From TMP-24 sp046348855 (GTDB taxonomy: Bacteria; Pseudomonadota; Alphaproteobacteria; Rhodobacterales; Rhodobacteraceae), in NCBI GenBank assembly GCA_046348855.1, contig JAXMDK010000013.1, positions 1-64,000 on the forward strand: a stretch of DNA of 64,000 bases, written 5' to 3'. Positions 8,967-18,723 of this stretch are shown here, in pieces (the stretch's first letter is position 1; every line of letters starts with the position of its first letter). Both the position numbers and the translations under genes were made by a program. The notes beneath the pieces were generated by a model that was given only the letters and a program-made list of their open reading frames with translations, had not been told where the DNA came from and ran no database searches.

Positions 8967-10385
8967 TCAGCCTTGGTGACCGGGCGCCACATATTCGTTC
9001 GGCACATGGTGGCCGCGGCGGGCCAGTTTTTCGGTCATGATCGTGGTGTGCATCGTCAGTGCCGAGGCGACGAAGGCGGCGGTGCAGCCGGCCAATAGCG
9101 GCATCAGCGTGTGGAACTGGCCGGTGATCTCCAGCGCGAAGACCACCGAGGCGAAGAGTGCGCGCGACGCTCCGGCGAAGGTGGCGGCCATGCCGATCAG
9201 TCCGGCCATGCGCAGGTCGATCCCGGCCGCCGGCACGATGGCCTGCATCGCCTGCCCGGCCAGCACGCCCAGCCCGCCGCCGATGGTGAAGATCGGCGCC
9301 AGCGTCCCGCCCGAGGTGCCACTGCCCAGCGCGATCGACCAGGACAGGAACTTCAGCGCGCAGAAGGCAGCCAGCGCCGCGCCGACGAAATGGCCGTCGA
9401 GGATCCGGTCGATGTTGGTATAGCCCACCCCCATCGTCTCGGGCGCCACCGCGCCGACCAGTCCGACGACAAGGCCGCCGACCGCGGGCCACCACATCCA
9501 GTGGAAGGGCAGCTTCTCGAACAGGTCCTCGATGAAGTAGATCGACCGTGAGATGCCCACCGCCGCCAGCCCCAGCACCAGGCCCATGACGCCATAGGCG
9601 ACAAGCGCGAAACCCGAGGCGGTCGGCAGCGGCGGCACGTGGAAGACGGTTTCCGTGCCGAACAGGAAGGGGCGCAGGAAGATCGAGGTCAGCGCCGCCG
9701 CCGTCACCGGGATGAACGACCGCGGGCGGAACTCGAACACCAGAAGCTCGATCGCCAGCAGCACCGCGGAAAAGGGCGTGGCGAAGATCGCTGTCATCCC
9801 GGCGACCGCGCCGGCGGCCAGAAGCGTCTTGCGTTCGGGCGGCGAGACATGGATCACTTGGCCCAGCTGCGAGCCCAGCGCCGCGCCGGTGGCGATGATC
9901 GGGCCTTCCGCCCCGAACGGCCCGCCGGTGCCGATGGCGATGGCCGCGGACAGCGGCTTGAGGAAGGTCATGCGCATCGGAATGCGGCTGTCATTGGTCA
10001 GGATCTGTTCCATCGCCTCGGGGATGCCGTGGCCGCGGATCGCCTTGGACCCGAAGCGGGCGATCAGCCCGACCAAGACCGACCCGGCGACCGGCACCAG
10101 GACGACCCAAAGGCCGAGCGCGTGCCCGGCCGGCCCGACGGGCTGCAGCGACAGGCGGCCGTAGAAGGCGAGGTTGGTGACCAGGGCGATCAGCCAGACC
10201 AGCAGCCGCGCCACCGGCGCGACAAGGGCGGCGAGCGCGATGGACCAGGCGACGACGATCATCGAACGTCGGTCCAGCGCCTTGCGATGGCGGCGGACGC
10301 CGGCCAGTTCCAGCGTTTCGGCCATGCCGACGGAAAGCGGCAGGCCGGGGGTGGTCGAGGCCTGTTCGACGGGATGGCGGCTCAT
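8967..10385 (-). CDS. ClC-family chloride channel or Cl-/H+ antiporter
   Basis: 472 residues with about ten membrane segments. Selectivity-filter motifs are readable in order: GHGIPEAM (GSGIP position), GGPFGAEGPII with the gating Glu, and GTSGGTLAPIF (GxFxP position). The presence of the gating glutamate fits either an antiporter or a gated channel. It is translationally coupled to the MarR-family gene upstream: its ATG overlaps that stop (ATGA at 10382-10385). Confidence 0.93.
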   Translation of the reverse strand: MSRHPVEQASTTPGLPLSVGMAETLELAGVRRHRKALDRRSMIVVAWSIALAALVAPVARLLVWLIALVTNLAFYGRLSLQPVGPAGHALGLWVVLVPVAGSVLVGLIARFGSKAIRGHGIPEAMEQILTNDSRIPMRMTFLKPLSAAIAIGTGGPFGAEGPIIATGAALGSQLGQVIHVSPPERKTLLAAGAVAGMTAIFATPFSAVLLAIELLVFEFRPRSFIPVTAAALTSIFLRPFLFGTETVFHVPPLPTASGFALVAYGVMGLVLGLAAVGISRSIYFIEDLFEKLPFHWMWWPAVGGLVVGLVGAVAPETMGVGYTNIDRILDGHFVGAALAAFCALKFLSWSIALGSGTSGGTLAPIFTIGGGLGVLAGQAMQAIVPAAGIDLRMAGLIGMAATFAGASRALFASVVFALEITGQFHTLMPLLAGCTAAFVASALTMHTTIMTEKLARRGHHVPNEYVAPGHQG

Positions 10386-10870
10386 TCGGCGGGCCTTTCG
10401 CTGGAAGGGATGGTCTCGAAGAACATTACGGGACGCCGGCCGCCAAGGCCGGCGGCGGCGATCAGCGCGGACAGGCCGCGCGCCAGCTCGGCCCGGCGGT
10501 CGGGCGGCAGCCCGGCCAGGGCCCGCAGCAGCTTTTCCTGGGCGGTGGCGTCCTTCAGCCGCGCCGCCGCCGCCCGCCCGGCCGGCGTCGGGCGCAGGAT
10601 GCAGCGCCGGGCGTCGTCGCCGGCCCGTTCTCGCAGGACCAGGCCGCGCGCCTCGAGCCGCGAAACCACCTCGGACACGCTGCTCTGATGGGTGAAGGTC
10701 AGGCCCGCGACCTCGTTGACCGACAGGCCGTCGCGGGCCGCGACATGGCCCAGCACCAGCGCCTGCGCCCCGGTCAGGCCGGTCGTGCTTTCGCTGGCGG
10801 CCGAGGACTGGCGCAGTGCCTGCACGATGCGGCGCAGCGAATCCATGATGATCTGCGGATCTGACAGCAT
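10382..10870 (-). CDS. MarR-family transcriptional regulator
   Basis: Winged-helix regulator of about 162 residues: LTGAQALVLGHVAARDGLSVNEVA, recognition helix THQSSVSEVVSRLEARGLV, and wing ERAGDDARRCILRPTPAGR. The start at 10870 (MLSDPQIIMDSLRRIV) is preferred over 10918, whose first residues look like leader sequence; 10846 is also possible. It sits immediately upstream of the ClC gene and probably controls that pair. Confidence 0.9.
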   Translation of the reverse strand: MLSDPQIIMDSLRRIVQALRQSSAASESTTGLTGAQALVLGHVAARDGLSVNEVAGLTFTHQSSVSEVVSRLEARGLVLRERAGDDARRCILRPTPAGRAAAARLKDATAQEKLLRALAGLPPDRRAELARGLSALIAAAGLGGRRPVMFFETIPSSERPAE

Positions 10871-11105
10871 GCGGATATCCGGGCGGCGGAAGGGAAGAAT
10901 CGATGGGAACCCATACATTTACCGCTTAGCGGCGCATCGGGCCCTTGTCCAGCATGCCACTGCCGGTCGGCCTGCCCGCGCCCCCCGGATGCCCTGCCGG
11001 GCCGACCGGAAACTGTGCCAGACTTTGCCAAAGAAATGCTCTATTGCCCTCTTAGGCATTGGCGCGCTACCGCACAGGCCCGAACCAGAACCGCCGGATT
11101 GAACG

Positions 11106-12029
11106 ATGCTGCCCCTGATACATCCCGGATATCACAAGACCGGCACCACCTGGATGCAGCGGCGGCTGTTCCTGCCCGAACATGGCTATGCACCCCTGTT
11201 CAGCCACGAGGATATCGACGCGCTGATCTTCCAACCGGGGCCGTTCTGCTATGATGCGGCGCGGGTGCGGGCGCTGGCCGAGGAACGCCATGACAGGTTG
11301 GGCCGTCACCTGGTGCCGGTCATCTCGTCCGAAATCCTGTCCGGCCAGCCCTACATCGGCGGGCGCGACTGCCGGATGATCGCCGACCGCCTGAAGGAGA
11401 CCTTCCCCGAGGCGAAGGTGATCGTCACCATCCGCGAACAACTGGCGCTGCTGCCGTCGCTCTACATGCAGTATCTGCAGGCCGGAGGCACGCTGTCGCA
11501 TCAAAGGTTCTTCGCCGGGCGCTCGGTGATCGGCAACTACGGGTTCGACCCGTGCTTCTGGGACTATGACCGGTTCGTTGGCCATTACGCGGCGCTGTTC
11601 GGGCGTGATCGGGTGCATGTGCATCCGATGGAGCTGCTGGTGCGCCAGCCGCCGGCGATCGTCGCGGCGCTGAACGCGCTGACCGGGGCGGCGACCGACG
11701 CGGCGCGGGTGGATTTCTCGAACGCGACCTATGGCGCCAAGGAATTCGTCGCGCCGCTGATACGCCGGGTGAACCAGTTCCGCGCCGGCGATTTCGATCA
11801 CGCGCCGTTCCTCGATCTGGGCGCCGCCGGCCGGCTGGCCTATCGCGCCGCCAACAAGCTGTCGCGCCTGCGCCTGTCGCAGGGCCTGTCGCGCAGCAAG
11901 CCCGTCACCCGGTTCGTGCGCGACCAGTTCCGCGGCCGGTTCGACGCCAGCAACGCCGCGCTGCAAGCCTATGTTGCAGTCGATCTGGCGGGGCTCGGCT
12001 ATCCGATGGGTAACCGCACGTCGGGATGA
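11106..12029 (+). CDS. Sulfotransferase domain-containing protein
   Basis: 307 residues. HPGYHKTGTTWMQRRLF is a 5'-phosphosulfate-binding loop as in PAPS-dependent sulfotransferases, and VIVTIREQLALLPSLYMQY matches the 3'-phosphate-binding region (R..S). The acceptor is unknown; it may modify a surface glycan or lipid. Monocistronic, flanked by the divergent marR-type gene and, after a 333-base gap, a polyamine-type ABC operon. Confidence 0.83.
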   Translation: MLPLIHPGYHKTGTTWMQRRLFLPEHGYAPLFSHEDIDALIFQPGPFCYDAARVRALAEERHDRLGRHLVPVISSEILSGQPYIGGRDCRMIADRLKETFPEAKVIVTIREQLALLPSLYMQYLQAGGTLSHQRFFAGRSVIGNYGFDPCFWDYDRFVGHYAALFGRDRVHVHPMELLVRQPPAIVAALNALTGAATDAARVDFSNATYGAKEFVAPLIRRVNQFRAGDFDHAPFLDLGAAGRLAYRAANKLSRLRLSQGLSRSKPVTRFVRDQFRGRFDASNAALQAYVAVDLAGLGYPMGNRTSG

Positions 12030-12362
12030 TTCGAATTTAGGTCGCTTTTGACGGGTTCGACCTGATTCGGGTGGGGCCGGGAGTGCCGTTTTTCACGCCA
12101 CCTTTCCGTCCGTGCGAATCGGTCAGCCAGTGCCGACTGCGCGCCGGCCGGGCATCTGGACGGTCATTGCGGGCCAAATATGTCGTTTTTTTTACGATAC
12201 CCGTCGGATCTGTCCCGGTTCCGCAGGGTCAATACCCACAGGTTTCCAACACTTTCCCTCCCGGCTATCCGGACCGCGCCCCATCACAAAGTGAAAATAA
12301 TTCTATTGATGGTGAAGGCAGGTTTCGCGTAGTCGGAAAGGAACAAACATAACGAAACAGGG
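12030..12362. other. Intergenic region upstream of the polyamine-type ABC operon
   Basis: 333 bases, more AT-rich than the surroundings (for example a run of eight T near 12188), with no convincing coding. It probably holds the operon promoter; no clear -35/-10 pair or palindrome could be assigned. Confidence 0.5.
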
Positions 12363-13481
12363 GTGCCGCACTTGACAACTTCTGCCGCCGCGATCGACGC
12401 GGGCTTTGTTGAATTCGACCGCGTGCAGAAAAGTTATGATGGTGTTTCCCTGGTCGTCAAAGACCTGAATCTGAAGATCGGCAAGGGCGAGTTCCTGACC
12501 ATGCTCGGGCCGTCCGGGTCGGGCAAGACCACCTGCCTGATGATGCTGGCCGGGTTCGAGACCGCGACCCACGGTGAGATCAAGCTGGCCGGGCGCAACA
12601 TCAACCAGGTGCCGCCGCACAAGCGCGGGATCGGCATGGTGTTCCAGAACTATGCCCTGTTCCCGCACATGACGGTGGGAGAGAACCTGGCCTTCCCGCT
12701 GGAAGTCCGCGGGCTGGGCAAGTCCGACCGCGAGGCCAAGATCGCGCGCGCGCTCGACATGGTGCAGATGGGGCGCTTCGTCAACCGCCGCCCGGCGCAA
12801 CTGTCTGGCGGACAGCAGCAGCGCATCGCGCTGGCCCGCGCGCTGGTCTTCGATCCCGAGCTGGTGCTGATGGACGAGCCGCTGGGCGCGCTGGACAAGC
12901 AGCTGCGCGAGCACATGCAGTTCGAGATCAAGGGCCTGCACGACCGCCTGGGGATCACGGTCGTCTACGTGACCCACGACCAGGGTGAGGCCCTGACCAT
13001 GTCGGATCGGGTGGCGGTGTTCAACGACGGAGTGATCCAGCAACTGGACGCGCCGGATGAGCTGTACGAACGACCCAAGAATAGCTTCGTCGCCCAGTTC
13101 ATCGGCGAGAACAACAAGCTGCCCGGCACGATCGAAGAGCTGGAAGGATCGAAGGCGCTGGTGCGGCTGGCCACAGGCGAGCTGATCGACGCGACTGCCG
13201 TGAACATCCGCGAAAAGGGGCAGAAGACCCTGGTGTCGATCCGCCCCGAGCGAGTGGAGTTCAAGCCGGAAATGATGCCGGCCGGCGCCCATACCATCGG
13301 CGCCGAAGTGCGCGAGATCATCTACATGGGCGACATCCTGCGCGCCCGGCTGGCTGTGGCCGGCAGTGACGATTTTGTCATGAAGATGCGCAACACGCTG
13401 GGGCAGACCAAGCTCGCCCCCGGCCAGAAGATCCAGATCGGGTGGCACCCGCAGGATGCACGGGCGCTCGACCCGATGTGA
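12363..13481 (+). CDS. Spermidine/putrescine-type ABC transporter ATP-binding protein
   Basis: 372-residue PotA-like ATPase with Walker A GPSGSGKTT, signature LSGGQQQRIALARAL, Walker B LVLMDEPLGALD, switch THDQGEALTM and a C-terminal TOBE domain (VSIRPERVEF). The start is GTG at 12363; no ATG fits upstream of the strand VEFDRVQKSYDG. It is the first gene of a four-gene uptake operon with the binding protein and two permeases. Confidence 0.92.
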   Translation: MPHLTTSAAAIDAGFVEFDRVQKSYDGVSLVVKDLNLKIGKGEFLTMLGPSGSGKTTCLMMLAGFETATHGEIKLAGRNINQVPPHKRGIGMVFQNYALFPHMTVGENLAFPLEVRGLGKSDREAKIARALDMVQMGRFVNRRPAQLSGGQQQRIALARALVFDPELVLMDEPLGALDKQLREHMQFEIKGLHDRLGITVVYVTHDQGEALTMSDRVAVFNDGVIQQLDAPDELYERPKNSFVAQFIGENNKLPGTIEELEGSKALVRLATGELIDATAVNIREKGQKTLVSIRPERVEFKPEMMPAGAHTIGAEVREIIYMGDILRARLAVAGSDDFVMKMRNTLGQTKLAPGQKIQIGWHPQDARALDPM

Positions 13482-13573
13482 GAAGATGCGGATCTGGCAC
13501 GCAGGGCTCGCGCCAGGGAACCGGGGCTGACGAACAGCTGAAAGCCGAAAGCCTGCCAACAAGGGAGAAACAA

Positions 13574-14650
13574 ATGAAAAAACTGCTTGTTCTGACCACC
13601 GCGCTCAGCGGTTTCGCCCTGGCCGCCTCGGCCGCGGACGTGACCGTGATGTCGTGGGGCGGCGCCTACACCAAGAGCCAGGTCGAAGCCTATCAGAAGC
13701 CCTATGCCGCCAAGACCGGCGCCAACGTGATCTCGGTCGACAGCGATAACCCCGGCCCGCAGGTCAAGACCATGGTCGAGGCCGGCAACGTGACCGTCGA
13801 TGTGGCCGACGTCGAATATTCCGACGCGGTGCGCCTGTGCGACGAAGGCATGCTCGAGCCGATCGGCATGGACGCGCTGCCGCCGGGCGCCGACGGCACG
13901 CCGGCCAAGGACGATTTCCTGCCCGGCGCGGTGACCGATTGCGCCGTGGCGACCATCGTCTTCTCGACCAACTACGGCTATGACACGACCAAGTTCCCGA
14001 ATGGCGGCCCGACCACCATCGCCGACTTCTTCGACACCGCCAAGTTCCCCGGCAAGCGCGGACTGGGCAAGCGGCCGAAGGCGACGCTGGAAATGGCGCT
14101 GATGGCCGATGGCGTTCCGGCCAAGGACGTCTATGCGACGCTGGGCACCCCCGAAGGTGTCGACCGCGCCTTCAAGAAGCTCGACACCATCAAGAAGGAC
14201 ATTGTCTGGTGGGAAGCCGGCGCCCAGGCTCCGCAGCTTCTGGCTGACGGTGAAGTGTCGATGACCACCGCTTACAACGGCCGCCTGTTCTCGGCCGAAG
14301 TGGCCGATGGCAAGCCGTTCAAGGAAGTGTGGGACGGCCAGGTCTATGAATACGACCTGTTCGTGGTGCCGAAAGGCGCGCCGAACAAGGAAGGCGGGAT
14401 CGACTTCGTGAAGTTCGCGACCTCGACCCAGGCGCTGGCCGATCAGGCCAAGTGGATCGCCTATGGCCCGTCGCGCAAGTCCTCGGCGGCGCTGGTCGGC
14501 AAGTTCAACGACGGCAAGACCGACATGGCGCCCTACATGCCCACCAACCCCGACAACATGAAGAACGCGCTGGCGTCGAGCTACGAGTTCTGGGTGGACC
14601 ATGACGCCGAACTGAACGACCGCTTCAACGCCTGGCTGGCCGCGAACTGA
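13574..14650 (+). CDS. Periplasmic substrate-binding protein of polyamine-type ABC transporter
   Basis: 358 residues: signal peptide MKKLLVLTTALSGFALAASA, then ADVTVMSWGGAYTKSQ, the type II binding fold of the PotD/PotF-like group (ADVEYSDAVRLCDEG, WWEAGAQAPQLLADGEV). It binds the solute in the periplasm and delivers it to the two permeases. The ATG at 13574 follows an AAGGGAG ribosome site. The substrate could be a polyamine or related cationic compound; this is by family only. Confidence 0.9.
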   Translation: MKKLLVLTTALSGFALAASAADVTVMSWGGAYTKSQVEAYQKPYAAKTGANVISVDSDNPGPQVKTMVEAGNVTVDVADVEYSDAVRLCDEGMLEPIGMDALPPGADGTPAKDDFLPGAVTDCAVATIVFSTNYGYDTTKFPNGGPTTIADFFDTAKFPGKRGLGKRPKATLEMALMADGVPAKDVYATLGTPEGVDRAFKKLDTIKKDIVWWEAGAQAPQLLADGEVSMTTAYNGRLFSAEVADGKPFKEVWDGQVYEYDLFVVPKGAPNKEGGIDFVKFATSTQALADQAKWIAYGPSRKSSAALVGKFNDGKTDMAPYMPTNPDNMKNALASSYEFWVDHDAELNDRFNAWLAAN

Positions 14651-14660
14651 TCCGACGGGC

Positions 14661-14688
14661 GGGCGCGGGATGTGCCCCGCGCCCGTTT
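14661..14688 (+). terminator. Intra-operon hairpin after the binding-protein gene
   Basis: GGGCGCGGG/CCCGCGCCC 9-bp stem followed by GTTTTCC, 10 bases after the binding-protein stop. In ABC operons such partial terminators keep binding-protein mRNA in excess of permease mRNA. Confidence 0.65.
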
Positions 14689-14721
14689 TCCCTTCCGCCG
14701 CTGACTGCCAAAGGAACGCCG

Positions 14722-15984
14722 ATGACCGCTGTAGACGCCGGGGATTCCCGCATGCTCACGACCGCCGACGGCCGGCCATTGAAGGACGCGCTGTCCAGGG
14801 CCCAGGGGCGGGCAAAGCGCCGGGCCTTCCTGCTGGTCGCGCCGCTTCTGCTGTTCATCCTGGTCACCTTCGTCTGGCCGATCCTGCAGGTGCTGGAACA
14901 GTCGGTCTACAATCCGAAATTCTCCGACAACATGCCCGGCATGGTCGCCTGGTTCGCCTCCCATCCTGTCGGCACCGAACCCGACGAGGCTGCCTATGCG
15001 ACGCTGGTCGCGGACCTGAAGGCGGCGGCCGAGGCCAAGACCGTGGCCGTCGCAGGCGAGCGGGTCAACTACGCCCTGCCGGGAACGCGGTCGCTGTTCA
15101 CCGCCGTCGGCCGCAAGGCCAAGACGCTCGAGCCGCCGTTCAAGGAATCGCTGATCGCCGTCGATCCGAAATGGGGCGACCCCGAACTGTGGGGCGTGAT
15201 GCGGCAGGTGGCAAAGCCCTATACCGGCGATTTCTTCCTGGCGGCCGTGGACCTTGAGCGCGACAAGAACGGCAGCATCGTCCGCGTCAACGAAAACGAA
15301 CGGGTCTATGTGAACCTGTTCCTGCGCACCTTCGCCATGTCGGCCTTCATCACCGCGATCTGCCTGGTGCTGGCCTATCCGGTGGCGCACCTGCTGGCGG
15401 TCCTGCCGGTCCGGCAATCGAACCTGCTGATGATCCTGGTGCTGTTGCCGTTCTGGACCTCGCTTCTGGTGCGCACGACCAGCTGGATCGTGCTGTTGCA
15501 GGAACAGGGGGTCATCAACAACATCCTGGTGGCGCTGGGGATCATCAGCGACGATGGGCGGTTGCAGATGATCAACAACCGCATGGGCACGACCATCGCC
15601 ATGACCCATATCCTTCTGCCCTTCATGATCCTGCCGCTTTATTCGGTGATGCGGCCGATCCCGCCCAGCTATGTGCGCGCCGCGCGCAGCCTGGGGGCGA
15701 CCTCGTGGACGGCCTTTCGCCGGGTCTATTTCCCGCAGACGGTGCCGGGGATCGGGGCGGGGACGCTGTTGGTGTTCATCCTGTCGGTCGGCTATTACAT
15801 CACCCCCGCACTGGTCGGCGGGTCGACCGGCACGCTGATCTCCAACCTGATCGCCTTCCATGTGAACAAGTCGAACAACTGGTCGATGGCGGCGGCGCTG
15901 GCCACGATCCTGCTGGCGGCGATCCTGATCCTCTACTGGCTCTACGACAAGCTGGTGGGCATCGACAAACTGAAGCTGGGGTAA
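14722..15984 (+). CDS. ABC transporter permease, PotB-like
   Basis: 420 residues, longer than usual because of a periplasmic insertion of about 170 residues between the first membrane helix (FLLVAPLLLFILVTFVWPI) and the core. The EAA-type cytoplasmic loop is RAARSLGATSWTAFRRVYFP. A ribosome site AAAGGAA precedes the ATG. It follows the binding-protein gene and precedes the second permease. Confidence 0.9.
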   Translation: MTAVDAGDSRMLTTADGRPLKDALSRAQGRAKRRAFLLVAPLLLFILVTFVWPILQVLEQSVYNPKFSDNMPGMVAWFASHPVGTEPDEAAYATLVADLKAAAEAKTVAVAGERVNYALPGTRSLFTAVGRKAKTLEPPFKESLIAVDPKWGDPELWGVMRQVAKPYTGDFFLAAVDLERDKNGSIVRVNENERVYVNLFLRTFAMSAFITAICLVLAYPVAHLLAVLPVRQSNLLMILVLLPFWTSLLVRTTSWIVLLQEQGVINNILVALGIISDDGRLQMINNRMGTTIAMTHILLPFMILPLYSVMRPIPPSYVRAARSLGATSWTAFRRVYFPQTVPGIGAGTLLVFILSVGYYITPALVGGSTGTLISNLIAFHVNKSNNWSMAAALATILLAAILILYWLYDKLVGIDKLKLG

Positions 15985-16009
15985 GGCATATGGCAAAGGG
16001 GCAGAACTG

Positions 16010-16930
16010 ATGTCGCTTCCGATTTACGCATCCCCGCTGGAACGGGTCTGGTACTATACCTTCCGCGTGATCTGCGCGCTGATCTTCCTGTTCCTGGTCG
16101 CGCCGATCCTGGTGGTGATCCCGCTCAGCTTCAATGCCGAGCCATTCTTCACCTTTACCCAGAAGATGCTGCATTTCGATCCGGCCGGCTATTCGCTGCG
16201 CTGGTATGACATGCTGCTGACCTTTCCCGACGTGCCGACCGACGTGCCGCGCGATAGTGCCTGGTGGGGGGTGGTCTGGGAAAAGGCCGCCTGGGTGAAC
16301 GCGGCGAAGAACTCGATCATCGTCGGCTTCTTCGCCACGATCATCGCCACCGCGCTGGGCACCTTGGCGGCGCTGGGCCTGTCGCGGCCGGAGATGCCGT
16401 TCCGCAAGGCGGTCATGGCGATCCTGATCTCGCCGATGATCGTGCCGGTCATCATCATCACCCTGGGGCTGTTCTTCTTCTATTCGGCGATCGAGGTGAA
16501 CCGCTGGGGCGTGCCCTATCTGGGCGTCATCCTGGCGCACGCGACGCTGGGCATTCCCTTCGTCATCATCACGGTGACCGCGACGCTGTCGGGGTTCGAC
16601 CATTCGCTGACCCGCGCCGCCGCCAACCTGGGCGCCTCGCCGACGCGGGCGTTCTTCAAGGTGGTCATGCCGCTGATCACGCCGGGGATGGTGTCGGGGG
16701 CGCTTTTTGCCTTCGTGACCTCGTTCGACGAGGTGGTGGTGGTGCTGTTCGTCGGCAAGAACGACGAACAGACCATTCCGCGCCAGATGTGGAACGGCAT
16801 CCGCGAACAGATCAGCCCGGCGATCCTGTCGGTGGCGACGATCCTGGTGATCGTGTCGATCGGGCTTCTGGCGACGATCGAAATGCTGCGGCGGCGCAGC
16901 GAACGGCTGCGTGGGATGAGCCCGCAATAA
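16010..16930 (+). CDS. ABC transporter permease, PotC-like
   Basis: 306-residue inner-membrane permease with about six segments and an EAA loop (RAAANLGASPTRAFFKVVMP). It has a GPxPs-free, PotC-like C-terminus ending LLATIEMLRRRSERLRG. Last gene of the polyamine-type operon; the AEC transporter converges from the other side 54 bases away. Confidence 0.9.
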   Translation: MSLPIYASPLERVWYYTFRVICALIFLFLVAPILVVIPLSFNAEPFFTFTQKMLHFDPAGYSLRWYDMLLTFPDVPTDVPRDSAWWGVVWEKAAWVNAAKNSIIVGFFATIIATALGTLAALGLSRPEMPFRKAVMAILISPMIVPVIIITLGLFFFYSAIEVNRWGVPYLGVILAHATLGIPFVIITVTATLSGFDHSLTRAAANLGASPTRAFFKVVMPLITPGMVSGALFAFVTSFDEVVVVLFVGKNDEQTIPRQMWNGIREQISPAILSVATILVIVSIGLLATIEMLRRRSERLRGMSPQ

Positions 16931-16984
16931 GGCGGTTGAAGAACCGATGGCCGTGCGCCGGAGCGCGCGGCCGGGCCGGGGCCG

Positions 16985-17923
16985 TCAGGGCAGAACTTGC
17001 AGCCAGCACCAGGTAGTCACTACTGACAGGGCCGTGCCGAACAGGATCGAGGTGGCGCTGATCCGCTTGCCCACCCCATACATGTTGGCGAAGAGATAGG
17101 CGTTGATGCCGGGGGCCATCGCGGCGGTGACGGTGGCCGAGCGAAGTTCCGGCACGCTCAGCCCGTAGATGCGGGTGGCCAGCAGGTAGGTGATCGTCGG
17201 GTGCAGGATCAGCGACAGCCCCACCACCATGCCAACCAGCCTCAGATCGCCGTCGGGTCGGTAGCGCACCAGCACCCCGCCCAGCCCGAACAGCGCCGCC
17301 GGCAACCCCGCGCCCCCGATCATGCCGACGGCCGCATCCACCGGCTCGGGCACGACGAGGCCAGCGGCGTTGACCGCAAAGCCCAGCGTGATGCCGATGA
17401 CCAGCGGGTTGCGCGCCAACCCCGCCAGGATGCGGCCGGCCAGCGCGGCGGGGGCAAGGCCGTGGCCGTGGCTGCGCACCAGTTCCATCGCGGTGATGCC
17501 GAAGGCATACATGACCGGCGAATGAAGGGCGATCAGCGCATAGTTGGCGGCCAGTGCGCCGTGGCCATAGGCGCGTTCGGTGATCGGAACGCCCAGAAGC
17601 AGCGTGTTGGAAAACAGGCAGGCAAAGCCGATTGCCACGCTGTCCGGCCCTGCACGCCCGAACAGGAAGCGCGCCGCCAGCCCGCCGATCACGAAGGCGG
17701 CCAGCGCGCCCAGAAAGAAGCTGAGGAACAGGCCCGGTTTCAGCGCCGTGGCCAGATCCAGCCGGGCGACGCCCTGGAACAGCAGGCAGGGCACTGCGAT
17801 CCCCTGGGCAAAGCGCATCAGCTGGTCGATACCTTCGTCGCTGATATAGCGGAGCCGGACGGCAAGATAGCCCGCCGCCAACACCAGAAAGACCGGCAGG
17901 ATGACCTGGAACAGCGCCTGCAC
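16985..17923 (-). CDS. AEC-family transporter (auxin efflux carrier fold)
   Basis: 312 residues, about ten membrane helices in two five-helix repeats: ALFQVILPVFLVLAAGYLAV at the start, FSNTLLLGVPI and APGINAYLFANMYGV in the repeats' crossover regions. Bacterial members export or exchange small organic acids such as malate; the substrate here is unknown. The GTG start at 17923 touches the stop of the MBL gene (TAGTG), indicating coupled translation. Confidence 0.88.
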   Translation of the reverse strand: MQALFQVILPVFLVLAAGYLAVRLRYISDEGIDQLMRFAQGIAVPCLLFQGVARLDLATALKPGLFLSFFLGALAAFVIGGLAARFLFGRAGPDSVAIGFACLFSNTLLLGVPITERAYGHGALAANYALIALHSPVMYAFGITAMELVRSHGHGLAPAALAGRILAGLARNPLVIGITLGFAVNAAGLVVPEPVDAAVGMIGGAGLPAALFGLGGVLVRYRPDGDLRLVGMVVGLSLILHPTITYLLATRIYGLSVPELRSATVTAAMAPGINAYLFANMYGVGKRISATSILFGTALSVVTTWCWLQVLP

Positions 17924-18723
17924 TACGGCTCTGCCAGCTCGATCACCATGCCGTCGAAGGCGGCGTCGACATGGGGCGGGGTCTCGGCCTGAAGCGTGGC
18001 ATGGTCGAGATCGTTGTGCATGTTGGTCAGGACCGCGCGGGCGGGCTTCATCCGCGCGATCCAGTCCAGCGATTGCGACAGGTGGAAATGCGTCGGGTGC
18101 GGCCGACGGCGCAGCGCGTCGAGAACCCAGCAGTCGAGCCCGGTCAGGCAGGGCAGCGCCGTGTCGGGAATGTCGGACACGTCTGGCAGATAGGCCAGCC
18201 CGCCGATACGGAAGCCCAGGGCCTCGATATCGCCATGCTGGACGCGGAAGGGCTGGAACGTCACCGGACCGCCGCTGCCGGTGATGGTGAACGGCCCCTT
18301 GATCGTGTGCATGTCGCAGATCGGCGGATAGCTGGAACCTTCGGGCTGCACGAAGGCATAGCCGAACCGGTCGAACAGCGCCTCTTGCGTCGGCGGATCG
18401 GCCCAGACCGGCAGGCGGCGGCGGTTGTGGATCACGATCTGGCGCAGGTCGTCGATGCCGTGGACATGGTCGGCGTGCGAATGGGTATAAGCGACCGCGT
18501 CCAGCGTCGAAACCTCGGCTGCCAGAAGCTGGGCGCGCATGTCGGGCGAGGTGTCGATCAGGATGGCGGTGCGCCCGTCGTCGGTCAGCCGCTCGACCAG
18601 CATCGAACAGCGGCCGCGCCGGTTCTTCGGGTCGGCCGGATCGCAGTCGCCCCACTGGTTGCCGATGCGCGGTACGCCCCCCGACGAGCCGCAGCCCAGG
18701 ATAGTGAAGCGCAGCTGCGCCAT
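17923..18723 (-). CDS. MBL-fold metallo-hydrolase, PhnP-like
   Basis: 266 residues. The N-terminus FTILGCGSSGGVPRIG and the metal motif THSHADHVHGIDDLR (H-x-H-x-D-H) place it among PhnP/RNase-Z-like phosphodiesterases; CDPADPKNRRGRCSMLVE resembles the family's Cys-bearing metal site. It begins directly after the tatD stop, in the minus-strand housekeeping run. Confidence 0.9.
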   Translation of the reverse strand: MAQLRFTILGCGSSGGVPRIGNQWGDCDPADPKNRRGRCSMLVERLTDDGRTAILIDTSPDMRAQLLAAEVSTLDAVAYTHSHADHVHGIDDLRQIVIHNRRRLPVWADPPTQEALFDRFGYAFVQPEGSSYPPICDMHTIKGPFTITGSGGPVTFQPFRVQHGDIEALGFRIGGLAYLPDVSDIPDTALPCLTGLDCWVLDALRRRPHPTHFHLSQSLDWIARMKPARAVLTNMHNDLDHATLQAETPPHVDAAFDGMVIELAEP

